Shown here: one piece after another, positions 8,761 through 17,443 of the stretch
How positions within the stretch are numbered: the first letter of the stretch is position 1
How the letters are laid out: every line of letters starts with the position of its first letter
DNA from: JBEBSD01 sp040394475
Lineage (GTDB): Bacteria > Bacteroidota > Bacteroidia > Cytophagales > Spirosomataceae
DNA: 64,000 nt
Direction: 5' to 3'
Assembly (NCBI GenBank): GCA_040394475.1
Contig: JBEBSD010000017.1
Coordinates: 1 to 64,000 of the forward strand
Position numbers and translations under genes: made by a program
Notes under the pieces: generated by a model
What the model was told of the DNA's origin: nothing
The model's input: only the letters and a program-made list of their open reading frames with translations
Databases searched by the model: none

Positions 8761-10002
8761 TTAATTCTTTTTGGGAGAAGCCTTGCGTTGTTCCCGACGG
8801 CCTTTTTTCAGCTTTTCAACGGCCTCTTTCGCCTCCTTATACTGGCTGCTTTTTTTTGAAGCATGGTCCAATGCCTTCCGGTAATAACCGACCGCTGCCT
8901 CGGGGTCCTTTTCCTGCTCGGCAATTTTCCCCAACCCGATCAGAGAAGAAATGTAGTATCCGGAATCGGTGGCCTTTGTCTGCAAGGCAAAATCAACCGC
9001 CTGTTGGTAATGGTGTTTGGCCTGAGACCAGTCTTTCAGGTAGTTATACTGATAATACGCCAGTATGTAAGCCGCATTTCGCCCGCTCACCGCTTCATAA
9101 CCGGTTTTCCCCCGGGCGATTTTCTCCAGGATACTTTGCGCCGAGGCCGAAGCCTCCGCCATGCGGCTGGTTACAAAAGCCGTCCGGCAGTAGTAGCGTT
9201 CGAAATACGCGTTATCCGGATACGTTTTCCACATGTATTTTGCCAGCTCGTACGCCTTCCCATACTCTGCCTCCATGCTATAAATCTGGAGCAGGAAATA
9301 ACGGGCCTCCGTTCGTGTATAAAAGGCATTGGTAGCGACTTCTTCCAATTGCCTGATCCCGGTGGATTTGTCGCCTTTCGGAAAAAAAGCCAAGATCGGT
9401 TTAAGCAGCGGATACTCGCCGGGGATCCATTGGGCGTAGTAGTTGTATACCCCGTCCCCGAACAACAGCTCGGGGCTCAGCTCCCCTTTCCCTTTACAGC
9501 GTTCCAGGTATTTCAGTGCATTTTTACCCGCGAAAGTCGCCTTGGTCCAGTTTTTGCGTTCCGAGTAAAGCCGGCCCTTAAACGCGTAGGATGCCGCCAG
9601 GAAAAAGGCCGGTTCCACCTTATTTTCTTTTTGGCTATATAATTTTTCTCCAAGGGCAATCGCCGAATCCAGGTGCATGAGCATTTTGGAATCGTAAGTA
9701 GTCACATCGGTATTCGGCACAATTTTCCACCATTCCGCCAGGGCCAGTAAAAAATGCGGCATCGGATGATGGGGAAAACGGTACTTCAGCCAGCGGATCT
9801 CGCTGTCTGCCTCGGGAAACCTAAAGTTGTACAAAAGATTAATAGCCGCCGTCGACTCGATTTCTACGCTCGGATTTTTCAGAATCATATCGTAGTTTTT
9901 GTCCAGTTCAGCAGACGAGTACAACTGCCCCCAACCGATCAACGGTGCGACCACCAGGTATACCGGCACATAAACCCTGCGCCAAAGCCTATTATTTCTC
10001 AT
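8761..10002 (-). CDS. Secreted tetratricopeptide-repeat protein
   Basis: 413 residues from the ATG at 10002; an in-frame GTG lies three codons upstream. A signal peptide or signal anchor (VYVPVYLVVAPLIGWGQ) precedes several degenerate TPR-like helical pairs, with the clearest near the end (YYISSLIGLGKIAEQEKDPEAAVGYYRKALDHA). The C-terminus is Lys/Arg-rich. This looks like a conserved Bacteroidota envelope TPR protein, probably a scaffold. The specific partner is unknown. It is divergent from hpt. Confidence 0.72.
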   Translation of the reverse strand: MRNNRLWRRVYVPVYLVVAPLIGWGQLYSSAELDKNYDMILKNPSVEIESTAAINLLYNFRFPEADSEIRWLKYRFPHHPMPHFLLALAEWWKIVPNTDVTTYDSKMLMHLDSAIALGEKLYSQKENKVEPAFFLAASYAFKGRLYSERKNWTKATFAGKNALKYLERCKGKGELSPELLFGDGVYNYYAQWIPGEYPLLKPILAFFPKGDKSTGIRQLEEVATNAFYTRTEARYFLLQIYSMEAEYGKAYELAKYMWKTYPDNAYFERYYCRTAFVTSRMAEASASAQSILEKIARGKTGYEAVSGRNAAYILAYYQYNYLKDWSQAKHHYQQAVDFALQTKATDSGYYISSLIGLGKIAEQEKDPEAAVGYYRKALDHASKKSSQYKEAKEAVEKLKKGRREQRKASPKKN

Positions 10003-10144
10003 GTCAAACACTAAAACAGCTACCTCCTACTAACGCCGCATTCCAAAATTCCGTTTCTCTTCCTGCTTTTTTTCTTTAATCCTGTAACTTGCGTTCCCGA
10101 CAACGTCCCCGACAGCGCTCATGAACCCCTAGTATCCGGAATCC

Positions 10145-10702
10145 ATGTCTTTCAAAACAACCATTGAGGTACACGGCGAAGCTTTCGACCTCCTGATCAG
10201 TCCTGCAGCCATCGCGGAGCGGGTCAAAACCCTTTCGCAGGCGATCAACCATGAATACCGGGACCGGCAGCCGGTCTTTCTGGTGGTGCTGAACGGTGCC
10301 TTCATGTTTGCTGCCGATTTGCTCAAATGTATTGATGTTTCCTGTGAAATCTCCTTTATCAAACTGGCATCTTATGAGCAGAAGGCCTCTACCGGAAGCA
10401 TTAAAGAGATTATCGGGCTCACGGAAGATCTGAGCAATCGTCATGTAGTAATTGTTGAAGACATCGTGGACACCGGGCTCACCATCCATCAGCTCATCCG
10501 TCAGCTGCAGCAACGGAACGTCGCTTCTCTTAAAATAGCGACCCTGCTCTATAAGCCCGAGGCAATGCAAGTCCCCGTCCCCCTCGACTACACCGGATTT
10601 GCAATCCCAAACCGCTTTGTAATCGGCTATGGGCTCGATTACAACGGCCAGGCCCGGAATATTGACGGCATCTATGTTTTAGCCGAGGTCCCGGAACCAT
10701 GA
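10145..10702 (+). CDS. hpt: Hypoxanthine phosphoribosyltransferase
   Basis: 185 residues, cytoplasmic. It is a type I phosphoribosyltransferase for purine salvage, turning hypoxanthine (and often guanine) plus PRPP into IMP or GMP. The PRPP loop is clear at VVIVEDIVDTGLT (about residues 99-111), and the N-terminal VVLNGAFMFAADL matches the pyrophosphate-binding loop of the family. The C-terminal FVIGYGLDYNGQARNIDGIYVL is the conserved Mg/purine-binding end. A possible -7 like element (TAACTTGC, 10085-10092) is the only promoter candidate. A terminator follows. Confidence 0.93.
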   Translation: MSFKTTIEVHGEAFDLLISPAAIAERVKTLSQAINHEYRDRQPVFLVVLNGAFMFAADLLKCIDVSCEISFIKLASYEQKASTGSIKEIIGLTEDLSNRHVVIVEDIVDTGLTIHQLIRQLQQRNVASLKIATLLYKPEAMQVPVPLDYTGFAIPNRFVIGYGLDYNGQARNIDGIYVLAEVPEP

Positions 10703-10742
10703 GATTTCTGCCGGACCGCTCTTTACTTGGTTACAAGGCAGC

Positions 10743-10769
10743 CCGGAAGGCCGGCCTTCCGACTTTTTT
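10743..10769 (+). terminator. Terminator after hpt
   Basis: An 18-base perfect palindrome (CGGAAGGCCGGCCTTCCG, 10744-10761) is followed by ACTTTTTTT, giving a seven-base stem with a CCGG loop and a U-tract. Confidence 0.7.
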
Positions 10770-10789
10770 TACCCAACTAATCCATCGTC

Positions 10790-12199
10790 ATGCGTATACA
10801 ATTTTTTGGCGCCGCACGTGCCGTAACCGGCAGCAAACACCTTATCACTACCGATAACGACAAACGCATTCTGCTCGACTGCGGCCTTTTTCAGGGCATA
10901 CAATCCGATGAACCGAACCAGGAGTTTGGCTTTCATGCTGCAGACATCGACTACGTGATCCTGTCGCATGCGCACATTGATCACTCCGGTCTGCTGCCGA
11001 GGCTGGTCAGGCAAGGCTACCGGGGACCCATCTATGCCACCGAAGCCACGGTTTCCCTCTGCCGGATCATGCTCCTGGACAGCGCCTATATACAAGAAAA
11101 AGACATTGCCCGGCTCAACGAGAAACGCCGCAAGCAAGGCCGTCCGGAACTCGAAATGCTCTATTCCGCTGCGGATGCCGAACGCACCATGACCTTGTTC
11201 AGACCCATCCCGTACGGTACGGAGACCTCTCTCGATCAGGATAACATTACTTTTCATTTTACCGATGCGGGCCACTTGCTGGGCAGTGCAGCCATTCACC
11301 TCAATATTGCCGACCAGGGCTCCTTTGTCCGTCTGACCTTCACAGGAGATATCGGAAGACCGGAAGACAATATTCTGCGTTCACCCGAGCCCTTTCCTCA
11401 GGCCGATTACATTATCTGTGAATCTACCTACGGCGACCGGCTGCACCCCGAGATTCCCGATGTGTTGTCGCACCTGGAACAAATCGTCCGGGATACCTGT
11501 ATTCTGAAACGGGGAAAGCTCATTATTCCCGCATTTGCAGTCGACCGGACCCAGGAACTGATTTATGTCCTGGACCGGCTTTCCTCGGAGGGGCGGCTTC
11601 CCCGGATCCCGGTTTATATCGACAGTCCGCTGGCGGTAAAAGCCACCGGCATCATGAAAGCCCACGACGAATGTTTCAATCCCGAAATTCTCGACTATAT
11701 CGAACGGGACGGTGATGCCTTTGCATTTCCTTACCTCCACTACATTTCAGATGTCAATGCCTCCAAAGCCCTGAACAGCAAACAAGAGCCCTGCATTATT
11801 ATTTCTGCCTCCGGGATGGCCGAAGCCGGGCGGATCAAACACCATTTACTGAACAACCTGGAAGACGAGCGGAATACTGTACTGATGGTAGGCTATGCCG
11901 CTCCCCACACACTTGCAGGTGCGCTGCGAAGAGGCGAAAGAGAGGTGAAGATATTCGGCGGCGTATGCCAGGTGCGGGCAGACATCGCGGTTATGGATGC
12001 CTTTTCAGGTCATGGAGACTACAAAGAAATGTTGGATTATCTTTCCTGCCAGGACCCTTCCCGGGTAAAGCGGGTTTTTCTGGTTCACGGCGAATACGAA
12101 AGCCAGATTGCCTTTAAAATCAGACTTCAGCAAGCCGGGTTCAGCGATGTCCGGATTCCCTTTCAGAACGAATCGGTCGTACTGGAAACAACCGCCTGA
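10790..12199 (+). CDS. MBL-fold/beta-CASP RNA-processing type hydrolase
   Basis: 469 residues. The N-terminal metallo-beta-lactamase domain has HAHIDH (His60, His62, Asp64, His65), the further metal ligands GHLLGSAAIHL and FTGDIGRPED, and a beta-CASP domain (VDRTQELIYVLDRL, then the PVYIDSPLA segment). The C-terminal GYAAPHTLAGALRRGE and SGHGDYKEML/VHGE motifs are those of the RMMBL module of this family. Related enzymes (CPSF73-like, RNase J-like, YSH1-type) cut RNA with two zinc ions. It has no KH domain, so it is the short bacterial form whose substrate is not settled. It is likely cytoplasmic. Convergent with the response regulator that follows. Confidence 0.88.
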   Translation: MRIQFFGAARAVTGSKHLITTDNDKRILLDCGLFQGIQSDEPNQEFGFHAADIDYVILSHAHIDHSGLLPRLVRQGYRGPIYATEATVSLCRIMLLDSAYIQEKDIARLNEKRRKQGRPELEMLYSAADAERTMTLFRPIPYGTETSLDQDNITFHFTDAGHLLGSAAIHLNIADQGSFVRLTFTGDIGRPEDNILRSPEPFPQADYIICESTYGDRLHPEIPDVLSHLEQIVRDTCILKRGKLIIPAFAVDRTQELIYVLDRLSSEGRLPRIPVYIDSPLAVKATGIMKAHDECFNPEILDYIERDGDAFAFPYLHYISDVNASKALNSKQEPCIIISASGMAEAGRIKHHLLNNLEDERNTVLMVGYAAPHTLAGALRRGEREVKIFGGVCQVRADIAVMDAFSGHGDYKEMLDYLSCQDPSRVKRVFLVHGEYESQIAFKIRLQQAGFSDVRIPFQNESVVLETTA

Positions 12200-12215
12200 T
12201 CCGCCGCAACAGGCA

Positions 12216-12923
12216 TTACCAGGACATCCGGAAGCCTACGCCATGCACATTGTCAATGCGGATAGACTCCCCGGGAGCAGACAGGTATTTACGGAGCCTT
12301 GATATAAAGACATCGAGGCTCCTTCCCATATAATAATCGTCGTCGCCCCAGATCGCTTTCAGCAGTTCCTCCCGGCGTACCACTTCATTCCGGTGGGATG
12401 CAAAGTATTTCAGCACTTCCCCTTCCCGGAAGGTCAGTGTCTGTTCCTGCCCGTTTAGCTTAAGGGATAACTTCTGAAAATCAAACCGGTAATTTCCAAT
12501 TACAAAGCAACCATCGTTTTTCGCCTCGGCCGGATCCTTTTTACTTCTTCTGAGAAATACCTCCATCCGCAATATCAGCTCCTGAATACTGAACGGCTTC
12601 GTAACATAGTCGTCCCCTCCCAGTTGAAGACCCTGTATTTTGTCATTCTGCATCGACCGCGCCGTCAGGAAAAGAATCGGCACCTCGGTATCCGTTTCCC
12701 GGATTTTACGGGCCAGTGTAAACCCGTCTATTTCCGGCAGCATAATGTCCAGGATACATAAATCAAACGCCCGGGAGGCAAATATTTCCAATGCCGACTT
12801 ACCGTCTTCGCAGTGTACAATCTCGTATCCTTCCAATTCCAGGTTATCTTTGGTAGCAAACGCCAGGTTCGGGTCATCCTCTACATACAAGACGACGGGT
12901 TTGGAAGCATTCTTGTTGGTCAT
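12216..12923 (-). CDS. OmpR-family response regulator
   Basis: 235 residues. The receiver domain (about 8-125) has the acidic pocket EDD at 15-17, phospho-acceptor Asp59 and the conserved LTAR and K-P-F switch residues. The C-terminal winged helix (about 140-235) ends with the OmpR/PhoB pattern VFISRLRKYL...VHGVGFRM. It lies 19 bases downstream of the histidine kinase gene and is surely its partner. The target is not shown; the divergent DUF1573 gene beyond the kinase is a neighbour candidate. Confidence 0.93.
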   Translation of the reverse strand: MTNKNASKPVVLYVEDDPNLAFATKDNLELEGYEIVHCEDGKSALEIFASRAFDLCILDIMLPEIDGFTLARKIRETDTEVPILFLTARSMQNDKIQGLQLGGDDYVTKPFSIQELILRMEVFLRRSKKDPAEAKNDGCFVIGNYRFDFQKLSLKLNGQEQTLTFREGEVLKYFASHRNEVVRREELLKAIWGDDDYYMGRSLDVFISRLRKYLSAPGESIRIDNVHGVGFRMSW

Positions 12924-12942
12924 AGTGCCGGCATTTGGATGG

Positions 12943-14202
12943 TTAATCGGGTATCGCGGTTGTAAGCGGGGCCAATATACGGAATTCGCTGCCCTTTCCG
13001 GGTTGGCTGGCCAGCTCCAGTTTCCACAGGTGGGTCCTGATGATCTCCTTTACATAGCTGAGCCCGATCCCAAACCCCTTGGCGTTGTGGACATCGCCTG
13101 AAGGGATCCTGTAGAATTTTTCAAAAATACGCTTCTGGTAGGCCTCGGGGATGCCTACTCCCTTGTCCGAAACCGTTATTACCAGTTTTTTTCCCAGGTT
13201 TTTCGTGGCTATCATTACCTCCGGATTTTTCCCCGAGTACTTCAACGCATTATCGACCAGGTTGCCAATCAGTCCTATAAACTGATGCCGATCCGCCCTG
13301 ACCACTGCTTGTGTGGCTTCCAGTTTCCGGCTGACCTGACCGTTGTATTTCTGCAAGACTGTTTCGATCACCTGGTGAGCATCGACCGGCTGGAATTCAA
13401 GCTCCAGGCGGTTGCTTTCCGCTCGTGCAGTGGTCAATACCATTTCTACCTGGCGCTGCAACCGTCCTATTTCTTCTTTGACAATCTGCGCATACCGCTG
13501 ATACCGTTCCGGCTGCCCGGTGATCGCCGCCGAATTCAAGACATCCGAGGCAATCCGTATCGACGAAATCGGGGTTTGCAGTTCGTGCGTCATATTGTTG
13601 ATAAAATCGCGCTGGACATCCGAAAGCTGCTTCTGCCGCAGGATCACAAACAAGGCGAAGGCAAAGAATCCCAACGCCACCAGAATCAGGACAGACGACC
13701 ACATCCAACCCTGAAACTCCCATGGAAACAGTGTCGACCGGGACGGGAACCGCACCCCGAAATAATAGGGATACTTATCTGTTTTAACCCAATTGGCCGT
13801 TTGGGCGGGTGTCTTATCGTGGTTACGGGTGCTGAGCGACATGCCATACTGCATCCGGTTCGTATTGCAGTCGTAGATCCCCACCTCAAAATCAGCAATC
13901 AGGTTATGCTTGTTAAACGACTCTTTCAGAAAATGCTCCAGGATATCCGGCTGGGTCCTGGCGTTGGTATTGACCAGGAAATAATCAGGCGACAGCTGCT
14001 CCACCGGGTTGGTAAAAAGCATGACATTACTGACATTGGCCAGTTCCTCTGCCACCTCCTGCAGCGCAACATGCGCCTGCAGGCTGAACTGCCTGTTCCG
14101 GATATCCAGGATCTTGTTGACCCAGTAAATCTGGGTCATCACCACTCCTATAATGGAAAGGGCGGAAAACATTACCAGCCACCGGATTGTTCTACTGGAC
14201 AT
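12943..14202 (-). CDS. Membrane sensor histidine kinase
   Basis: 419 residues. Two membrane segments (about 7-28 and 166-188) bracket a periplasmic sensor of some 135 residues with no recognised fold. The HisKA domain has the H-box MTHELQTP with His206. The HATPase_c domain has the N-box NLVDNALKY (Asn318), DKGVGIP and GFGIGLSYV. No HAMP is seen between the second membrane segment and the H-box. It is the first gene of a two-gene operon with the OmpR-family regulator. The signal is unknown. Confidence 0.92.
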   Translation of the reverse strand: MSSRTIRWLVMFSALSIIGVVMTQIYWVNKILDIRNRQFSLQAHVALQEVAEELANVSNVMLFTNPVEQLSPDYFLVNTNARTQPDILEHFLKESFNKHNLIADFEVGIYDCNTNRMQYGMSLSTRNHDKTPAQTANWVKTDKYPYYFGVRFPSRSTLFPWEFQGWMWSSVLILVALGFFAFALFVILRQKQLSDVQRDFINNMTHELQTPISSIRIASDVLNSAAITGQPERYQRYAQIVKEEIGRLQRQVEMVLTTARAESNRLELEFQPVDAHQVIETVLQKYNGQVSRKLEATQAVVRADRHQFIGLIGNLVDNALKYSGKNPEVMIATKNLGKKLVITVSDKGVGIPEAYQKRIFEKFYRIPSGDVHNAKGFGIGLSYVKEIIRTHLWKLELASQPGKGSEFRILAPLTTAIPD

Positions 14203-14337
14203 TTCAAATCAGTTAATAGCCACTTGTTTCCTCAATAATTCTTCAAATTTCCGTTTTCCCGGTCTACTTTTCAAGACATTAACAGCTTATTAACAAACGT
14301 TTGAGGTTTATTAACACCTCTCCAGACCTGAAACCGC

Positions 14338-14345
14338 TAAGTTTG
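14338..14345 (+). promoter_or_regulatory. -7 element of the DUF1573 gene, with a downstream dyad
   Basis: TAAGTTTG matches TAnnTTTG; the -33 element is weak. Just downstream, TGTAAAC (14349-14355) and GTTTACA (14366-14372) form a perfect seven-base dyad with a ten-base spacer over the expected transcription start, a possible repressor site. Confidence 0.5.
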
Positions 14346-14392
14346 CAATGTAAACAACCAGTACCGTTTACACTTTTCAAACTAAAACAACC

Positions 14393-14773
14393 ATGAAAAA
14401 GTATATTGTCATTTTATTTCTGTTAGCTGTGAGCACTGTTGCCTTGACTGCCGTAAAATTTGCGGCAGCAAGTTTTAAATGGGTTGAAACTGTTCATGAT
14501 TTCGGTAAAATTCCTCAGAATCAACCCGTTACCGTTAAATTTGAATTTACAAACAGCGGCAATGAACCCTTGATCATTAAAAATGCCAAAGGTTCCTGCG
14601 GTTGTACCGGCGTCGAACACCCCAAAGAGCCGATCCAGCCAGGTAAATCCGGAGACATCAAAGCGACTTTTAACGCTGCGGCAGCCGGACCCTTTACCAA
14701 AACTGTTACCGTAGAATCAAATGCAACGGAAGGATTAACTGTACTAACCTTTAAAGGCGAAGTAGTAAAATAA
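14393..14773 (+). CDS. DUF1573 domain secreted protein
   Basis: 126 residues. A signal peptide (VILFLLAVSTVALTAVKFAAA) leads into one DUF1573 module, an immunoglobulin-like ASH/MSP-type fold. The signature HDFGKIPQNQPVTVKFEFTNSGNEP and the CGCT pair (SCGCTGVEHPKEPIQPGKS) are intact. The family is very common in Bacteroidota and is exported, but its function is not known. It lies between two two-component systems on opposite sides and has its own promoter and a strong terminator. Confidence 0.85.
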   Translation: MKKYIVILFLLAVSTVALTAVKFAAASFKWVETVHDFGKIPQNQPVTVKFEFTNSGNEPLIIKNAKGSCGCTGVEHPKEPIQPGKSGDIKATFNAAAAGPFTKTVTVESNATEGLTVLTFKGEVVK

Positions 14774-14795
14774 CCCTAATGTTTACACTATTTCG

Positions 14796-14828
14796 AAAAA
14801 ACGGGCAATTTTTGTCCGTTTTTTTTAT
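14796..14828 (+). terminator. Terminator after the DUF1573 gene
   Basis: AAAAAACGGGCAA (14796-14808) pairs with TTGTCCGTTTTTT (14812-14824), including one G-U pair, around a three-base loop, followed by more T. Confidence 0.8.
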
Positions 14829-14979
14829 TTTCAATATAACACAGAGAGAAAAAAAAGATAGGCATACAGCACCGGGTATCCGTTTTGCAAAGCTGATCGA
14901 AGAAACCGCCCATTGCCCGTTCCCCGTTCCCCATTGCCCCAACTCCCCTCCCTACACCTCCTTCTGTGGCAAAATTTGT

Positions 14980-14987
14980 TATCTTCG
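14980..14987 (+). promoter_or_regulatory. Probable -7 element of the response regulator-kinase operon
   Basis: TATCTTCG is one base from TAnnTTTG. The expected start of transcription near 14994 supports translation from the ATG at 15017 and not from the in-frame ATG at 14966. Confidence 0.4.
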
Positions 14988-15016
14988 TACTCCATCAGTG
15001 GTTTTTAAGATGCAAC

Positions 15017-15706
15017 ATGAGATCTGTACTTATAATAGAAGACGATAAACGGATTGCTCAAAATATTTCCAGGGGCCTGAATGCAGAAGGCCTGTATACC
15101 GAGATCGCCTTTAACGGCATCATTGGGAAGCAGCTCGCACTCGAAAAAACATTTGATCTGGTATTGCTGGACATCAACCTCCCCGGGTTGAAAGGACTTG
15201 AAGTATGCCGGCAGATTCGGCTCTACAAACCTCTCCTGCCCGTTATTATGCTCACTGCTTACGGGGAGATCGAAGATAAAGTAGAAGGCCTGGCAATGGG
15301 AGCGGACGACTACATTGTCAAACCTTTCGATTTCCGGGAGCTGACAGCCCGCATTTTTGCGGCGCTGCGTCGCACTTGCCTTCAGGATACGCCGGTTAAA
15401 AACGAGGTACTTACCATCGGCGGGCTGGAACTGAATGTCACGACCAAACGCGTGACGCGCAACAGCAAATCGATCGAACTGACCGCCAGAGAATTCGCGC
15501 TGCTGGAATACCTGATGCGGAACGAAGGAAAAGTAGTTTCAAAAATGGACCTGGCCGAAAACGTCTGGCACCTGAGTTTCGATCCCGGCACCAATGTGGT
15601 AGAGGTGTATATCAACTACCTCCGACGTAAAATTGATAAAGATTTCGAACCGAAGATGATCCATACCCGGCCCGGACTCGGGTATGTACTCCACCCTTCG
15701 CATTAA
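15017..15706 (+). CDS. OmpR-family response regulator
   Basis: 229 residues. The receiver domain has EDD at 8-10, phospho-acceptor Asp52 (LVLLDINLPG), the switch Thr in MLTAYG and Lys of VKPFDF. The C-terminal winged helix ends in VVEVYINYLRRKID...HTRPGLGYVL, the OmpR/PhoB pattern. I chose ATG 15017 because the receiver domain begins there and a promoter lies between it and the upstream in-frame ATG. The cognate kinase follows after 11 bases. Confidence 0.92.
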   Translation: MRSVLIIEDDKRIAQNISRGLNAEGLYTEIAFNGIIGKQLALEKTFDLVLLDINLPGLKGLEVCRQIRLYKPLLPVIMLTAYGEIEDKVEGLAMGADDYIVKPFDFRELTARIFAALRRTCLQDTPVKNEVLTIGGLELNVTTKRVTRNSKSIELTAREFALLEYLMRNEGKVVSKMDLAENVWHLSFDPGTNVVEVYINYLRRKIDKDFEPKMIHTRPGLGYVLHPSH

Positions 15707-15717
15707 CCGGCAATGGC

Positions 15718-17085
15718 TTGAAAATACGCAACAGAATCGCCATTCAGTTTACGCTCATTGTCGCCACGATACTGATCGTGTTCTCCGGACTGGTATACAC
15801 CGTTTCTTCGGACTTCCGGGAAGAAGAGTTTTACGACCGCCTTAAAAACAAGGCGCGCACGACCTGCCAGTTTTTGGTCAAAGTCCAGGAAATCGATGCG
15901 ACACTCCTGAAAATCATTGACAGTAACACCTTAACCACGCTTAATGACGAACGCATCGTGGTTTTCAATCAGCACAATGAGATCATCTACACGACTGCCG
16001 ACCAACCCTCCATCAACTATGATCATAATTTACTGAACAAGATCAGAGGATTAAAAGAGCTGGAAACCTACCAGGGAAAGGATCAGGTACTGGGGTTGCT
16101 TTACGAAGAAGGAAATGAGCCGCTGATCGTACTGGCCGCAGCGTATGACCAGTTTGGCCACAACAAACTGCTAAACCTCCGGAACACCCTTGCCTGGAGC
16201 CTTTTAATCGGCATGGGGATGACCATTCTGCTCAGTGTCTATTTCGCCGGAAACGCTTTAAAACCTATAGCAGACATCAACGGGCAGGTCACCACTATTA
16301 CGGCGCTCAATTTAAAACACCGCCTGCAGGAGGCCAATTCTCCTGATGAAATCGGACAATTGGCTACCAATTTTAATATTGTCCTGGAAAAACTGGAGCT
16401 GGCATTCGACCAGCAGCGGAGTTTCGTCTACCATGCCTCCCATGAGTTGCGAACGCCACTGGCAGCACTTAAATCCGAGATACAGCTGGCCCAGCATCAG
16501 CTGAAAGACCAGCCGGATATTAGAGAAGTACTGTTCAACCTTTCTACCGATATTGAAAGACTGATTGGAATTACCAACAGCCTGCTCTTTCTGGCCCGGT
16601 CGTTTGAGGACCTCGGCCGCCTCCAGATGAAACCCGTCCGGATCGATGAGCTGGTATTTCTGGCCAGGGAAGAGCTTTATACCACGCACCCGGAATACAC
16701 GATTGCGATCGATTATTCGAACCTGCCGGAGAGCGAGAACCATACGCTGATCCAAGGCAATGAGGCGCTCCTGAAACGCGTGTTTCTGAACCTGTTCGAC
16801 AATGCCTGCAAGTATTCTCCCGACCGGTCGGCCCGTGTGCTTATCACTACCGATACTGCTTTTTGTGCGATTTCCGTATCGGATACCGGCATTGGCATCG
16901 CGCCGGACGACTTACCCCATATCTTCGAACCTTTCTACCGCACACCCAATGCTTCCGACTACAGCGGGTATGGAATCGGACTGTCCGTGTGCCATCGTAT
17001 CACAGAAGCCCATAACGGCCGGATCTATGTGACCAGCGCCCCTGACGAGGGCAGCACCTTCCGGTTAAAACTCCCTCATATTTAG
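15718..17085 (+). CDS. HAMP-containing sensor histidine kinase
   Basis: 455 residues from a TTG start; no ATG occurs near the domain start. Membrane segments at about 8-29 and 153-178 frame a periplasmic region, followed by HAMP (about 178-230), HisKA with H-box YHASHELRTPL (His242), and HATPase_c with N-box LFDNACKYS (Asn362), DTGIGIAPDD, IFEPFYR and GYGIGLSVC. The arrangement is typical of OmpR-partner kinases such as the CusS/heavy-metal or antimicrobial-sensing kind; the signal here is unknown. It forms an operon with the regulator before it. Confidence 0.92.
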   Translation: MKIRNRIAIQFTLIVATILIVFSGLVYTVSSDFREEEFYDRLKNKARTTCQFLVKVQEIDATLLKIIDSNTLTTLNDERIVVFNQHNEIIYTTADQPSINYDHNLLNKIRGLKELETYQGKDQVLGLLYEEGNEPLIVLAAAYDQFGHNKLLNLRNTLAWSLLIGMGMTILLSVYFAGNALKPIADINGQVTTITALNLKHRLQEANSPDEIGQLATNFNIVLEKLELAFDQQRSFVYHASHELRTPLAALKSEIQLAQHQLKDQPDIREVLFNLSTDIERLIGITNSLLFLARSFEDLGRLQMKPVRIDELVFLAREELYTTHPEYTIAIDYSNLPESENHTLIQGNEALLKRVFLNLFDNACKYSPDRSARVLITTDTAFCAISVSDTGIGIAPDDLPHIFEPFYRTPNASDYSGYGIGLSVCHRITEAHNGRIYVTSAPDEGSTFRLKLPHI

Positions 17086-17177
17086 CCTGTTTCCCGTATT
17101 AATCCTATTATTTTACCACTTTTGACATTCTAATATATTTCTAATCCAAATCTACTCTTTATGGCTGCCGAAATGGA

Positions 17178-17300
17178 TAAATTTGACCTGTGCAATTTTG
17201 CAAAAACAAGGTTGTACATCGTCACTAAATAAAGTGGTTGAAAAAGTCGTGTTATTTATGAAGAAAGCCGGGTTCCTTTGGAGTCCGGCTTTTTTGGGCA
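17178..17300 (+). ncRNA. Possible short transcript ending at a strong terminator
   Basis: Inside a 358-base gap, TAAATTTG (17178-17185) fits the -7 consensus though without a good -33. About 80 bases later AAAGCCGG (17264-17271) pairs with CCGGCTTT (17285-17292), then TTTTT. The hairpin could instead end the kinase operon, whose stop is 180 bases upstream. A short in-frame peptide (ATGAAGAAAGCC...) overlaps the stem. The rest of the gap holds a six-base hairpin (TATAGG/CCTATA, 17361-17376) and a probable promoter of the next gene (TTG 17390-17392, TAATTTTA 17416-17423). Confidence 0.3.
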
Positions 17301-17443
17301 CTTCCCTCCTCCCGGCAGCGGTGAACGGCAGCATAAATCCATGTATCCCTGTAAATCAGCTATAGGAAAACCTATATTTCCGGATATTCTTGTCAAGAAT
17401 TATCCGCTAATGCATTAATTTTAAAAGGTTTATATGCTCGAAT

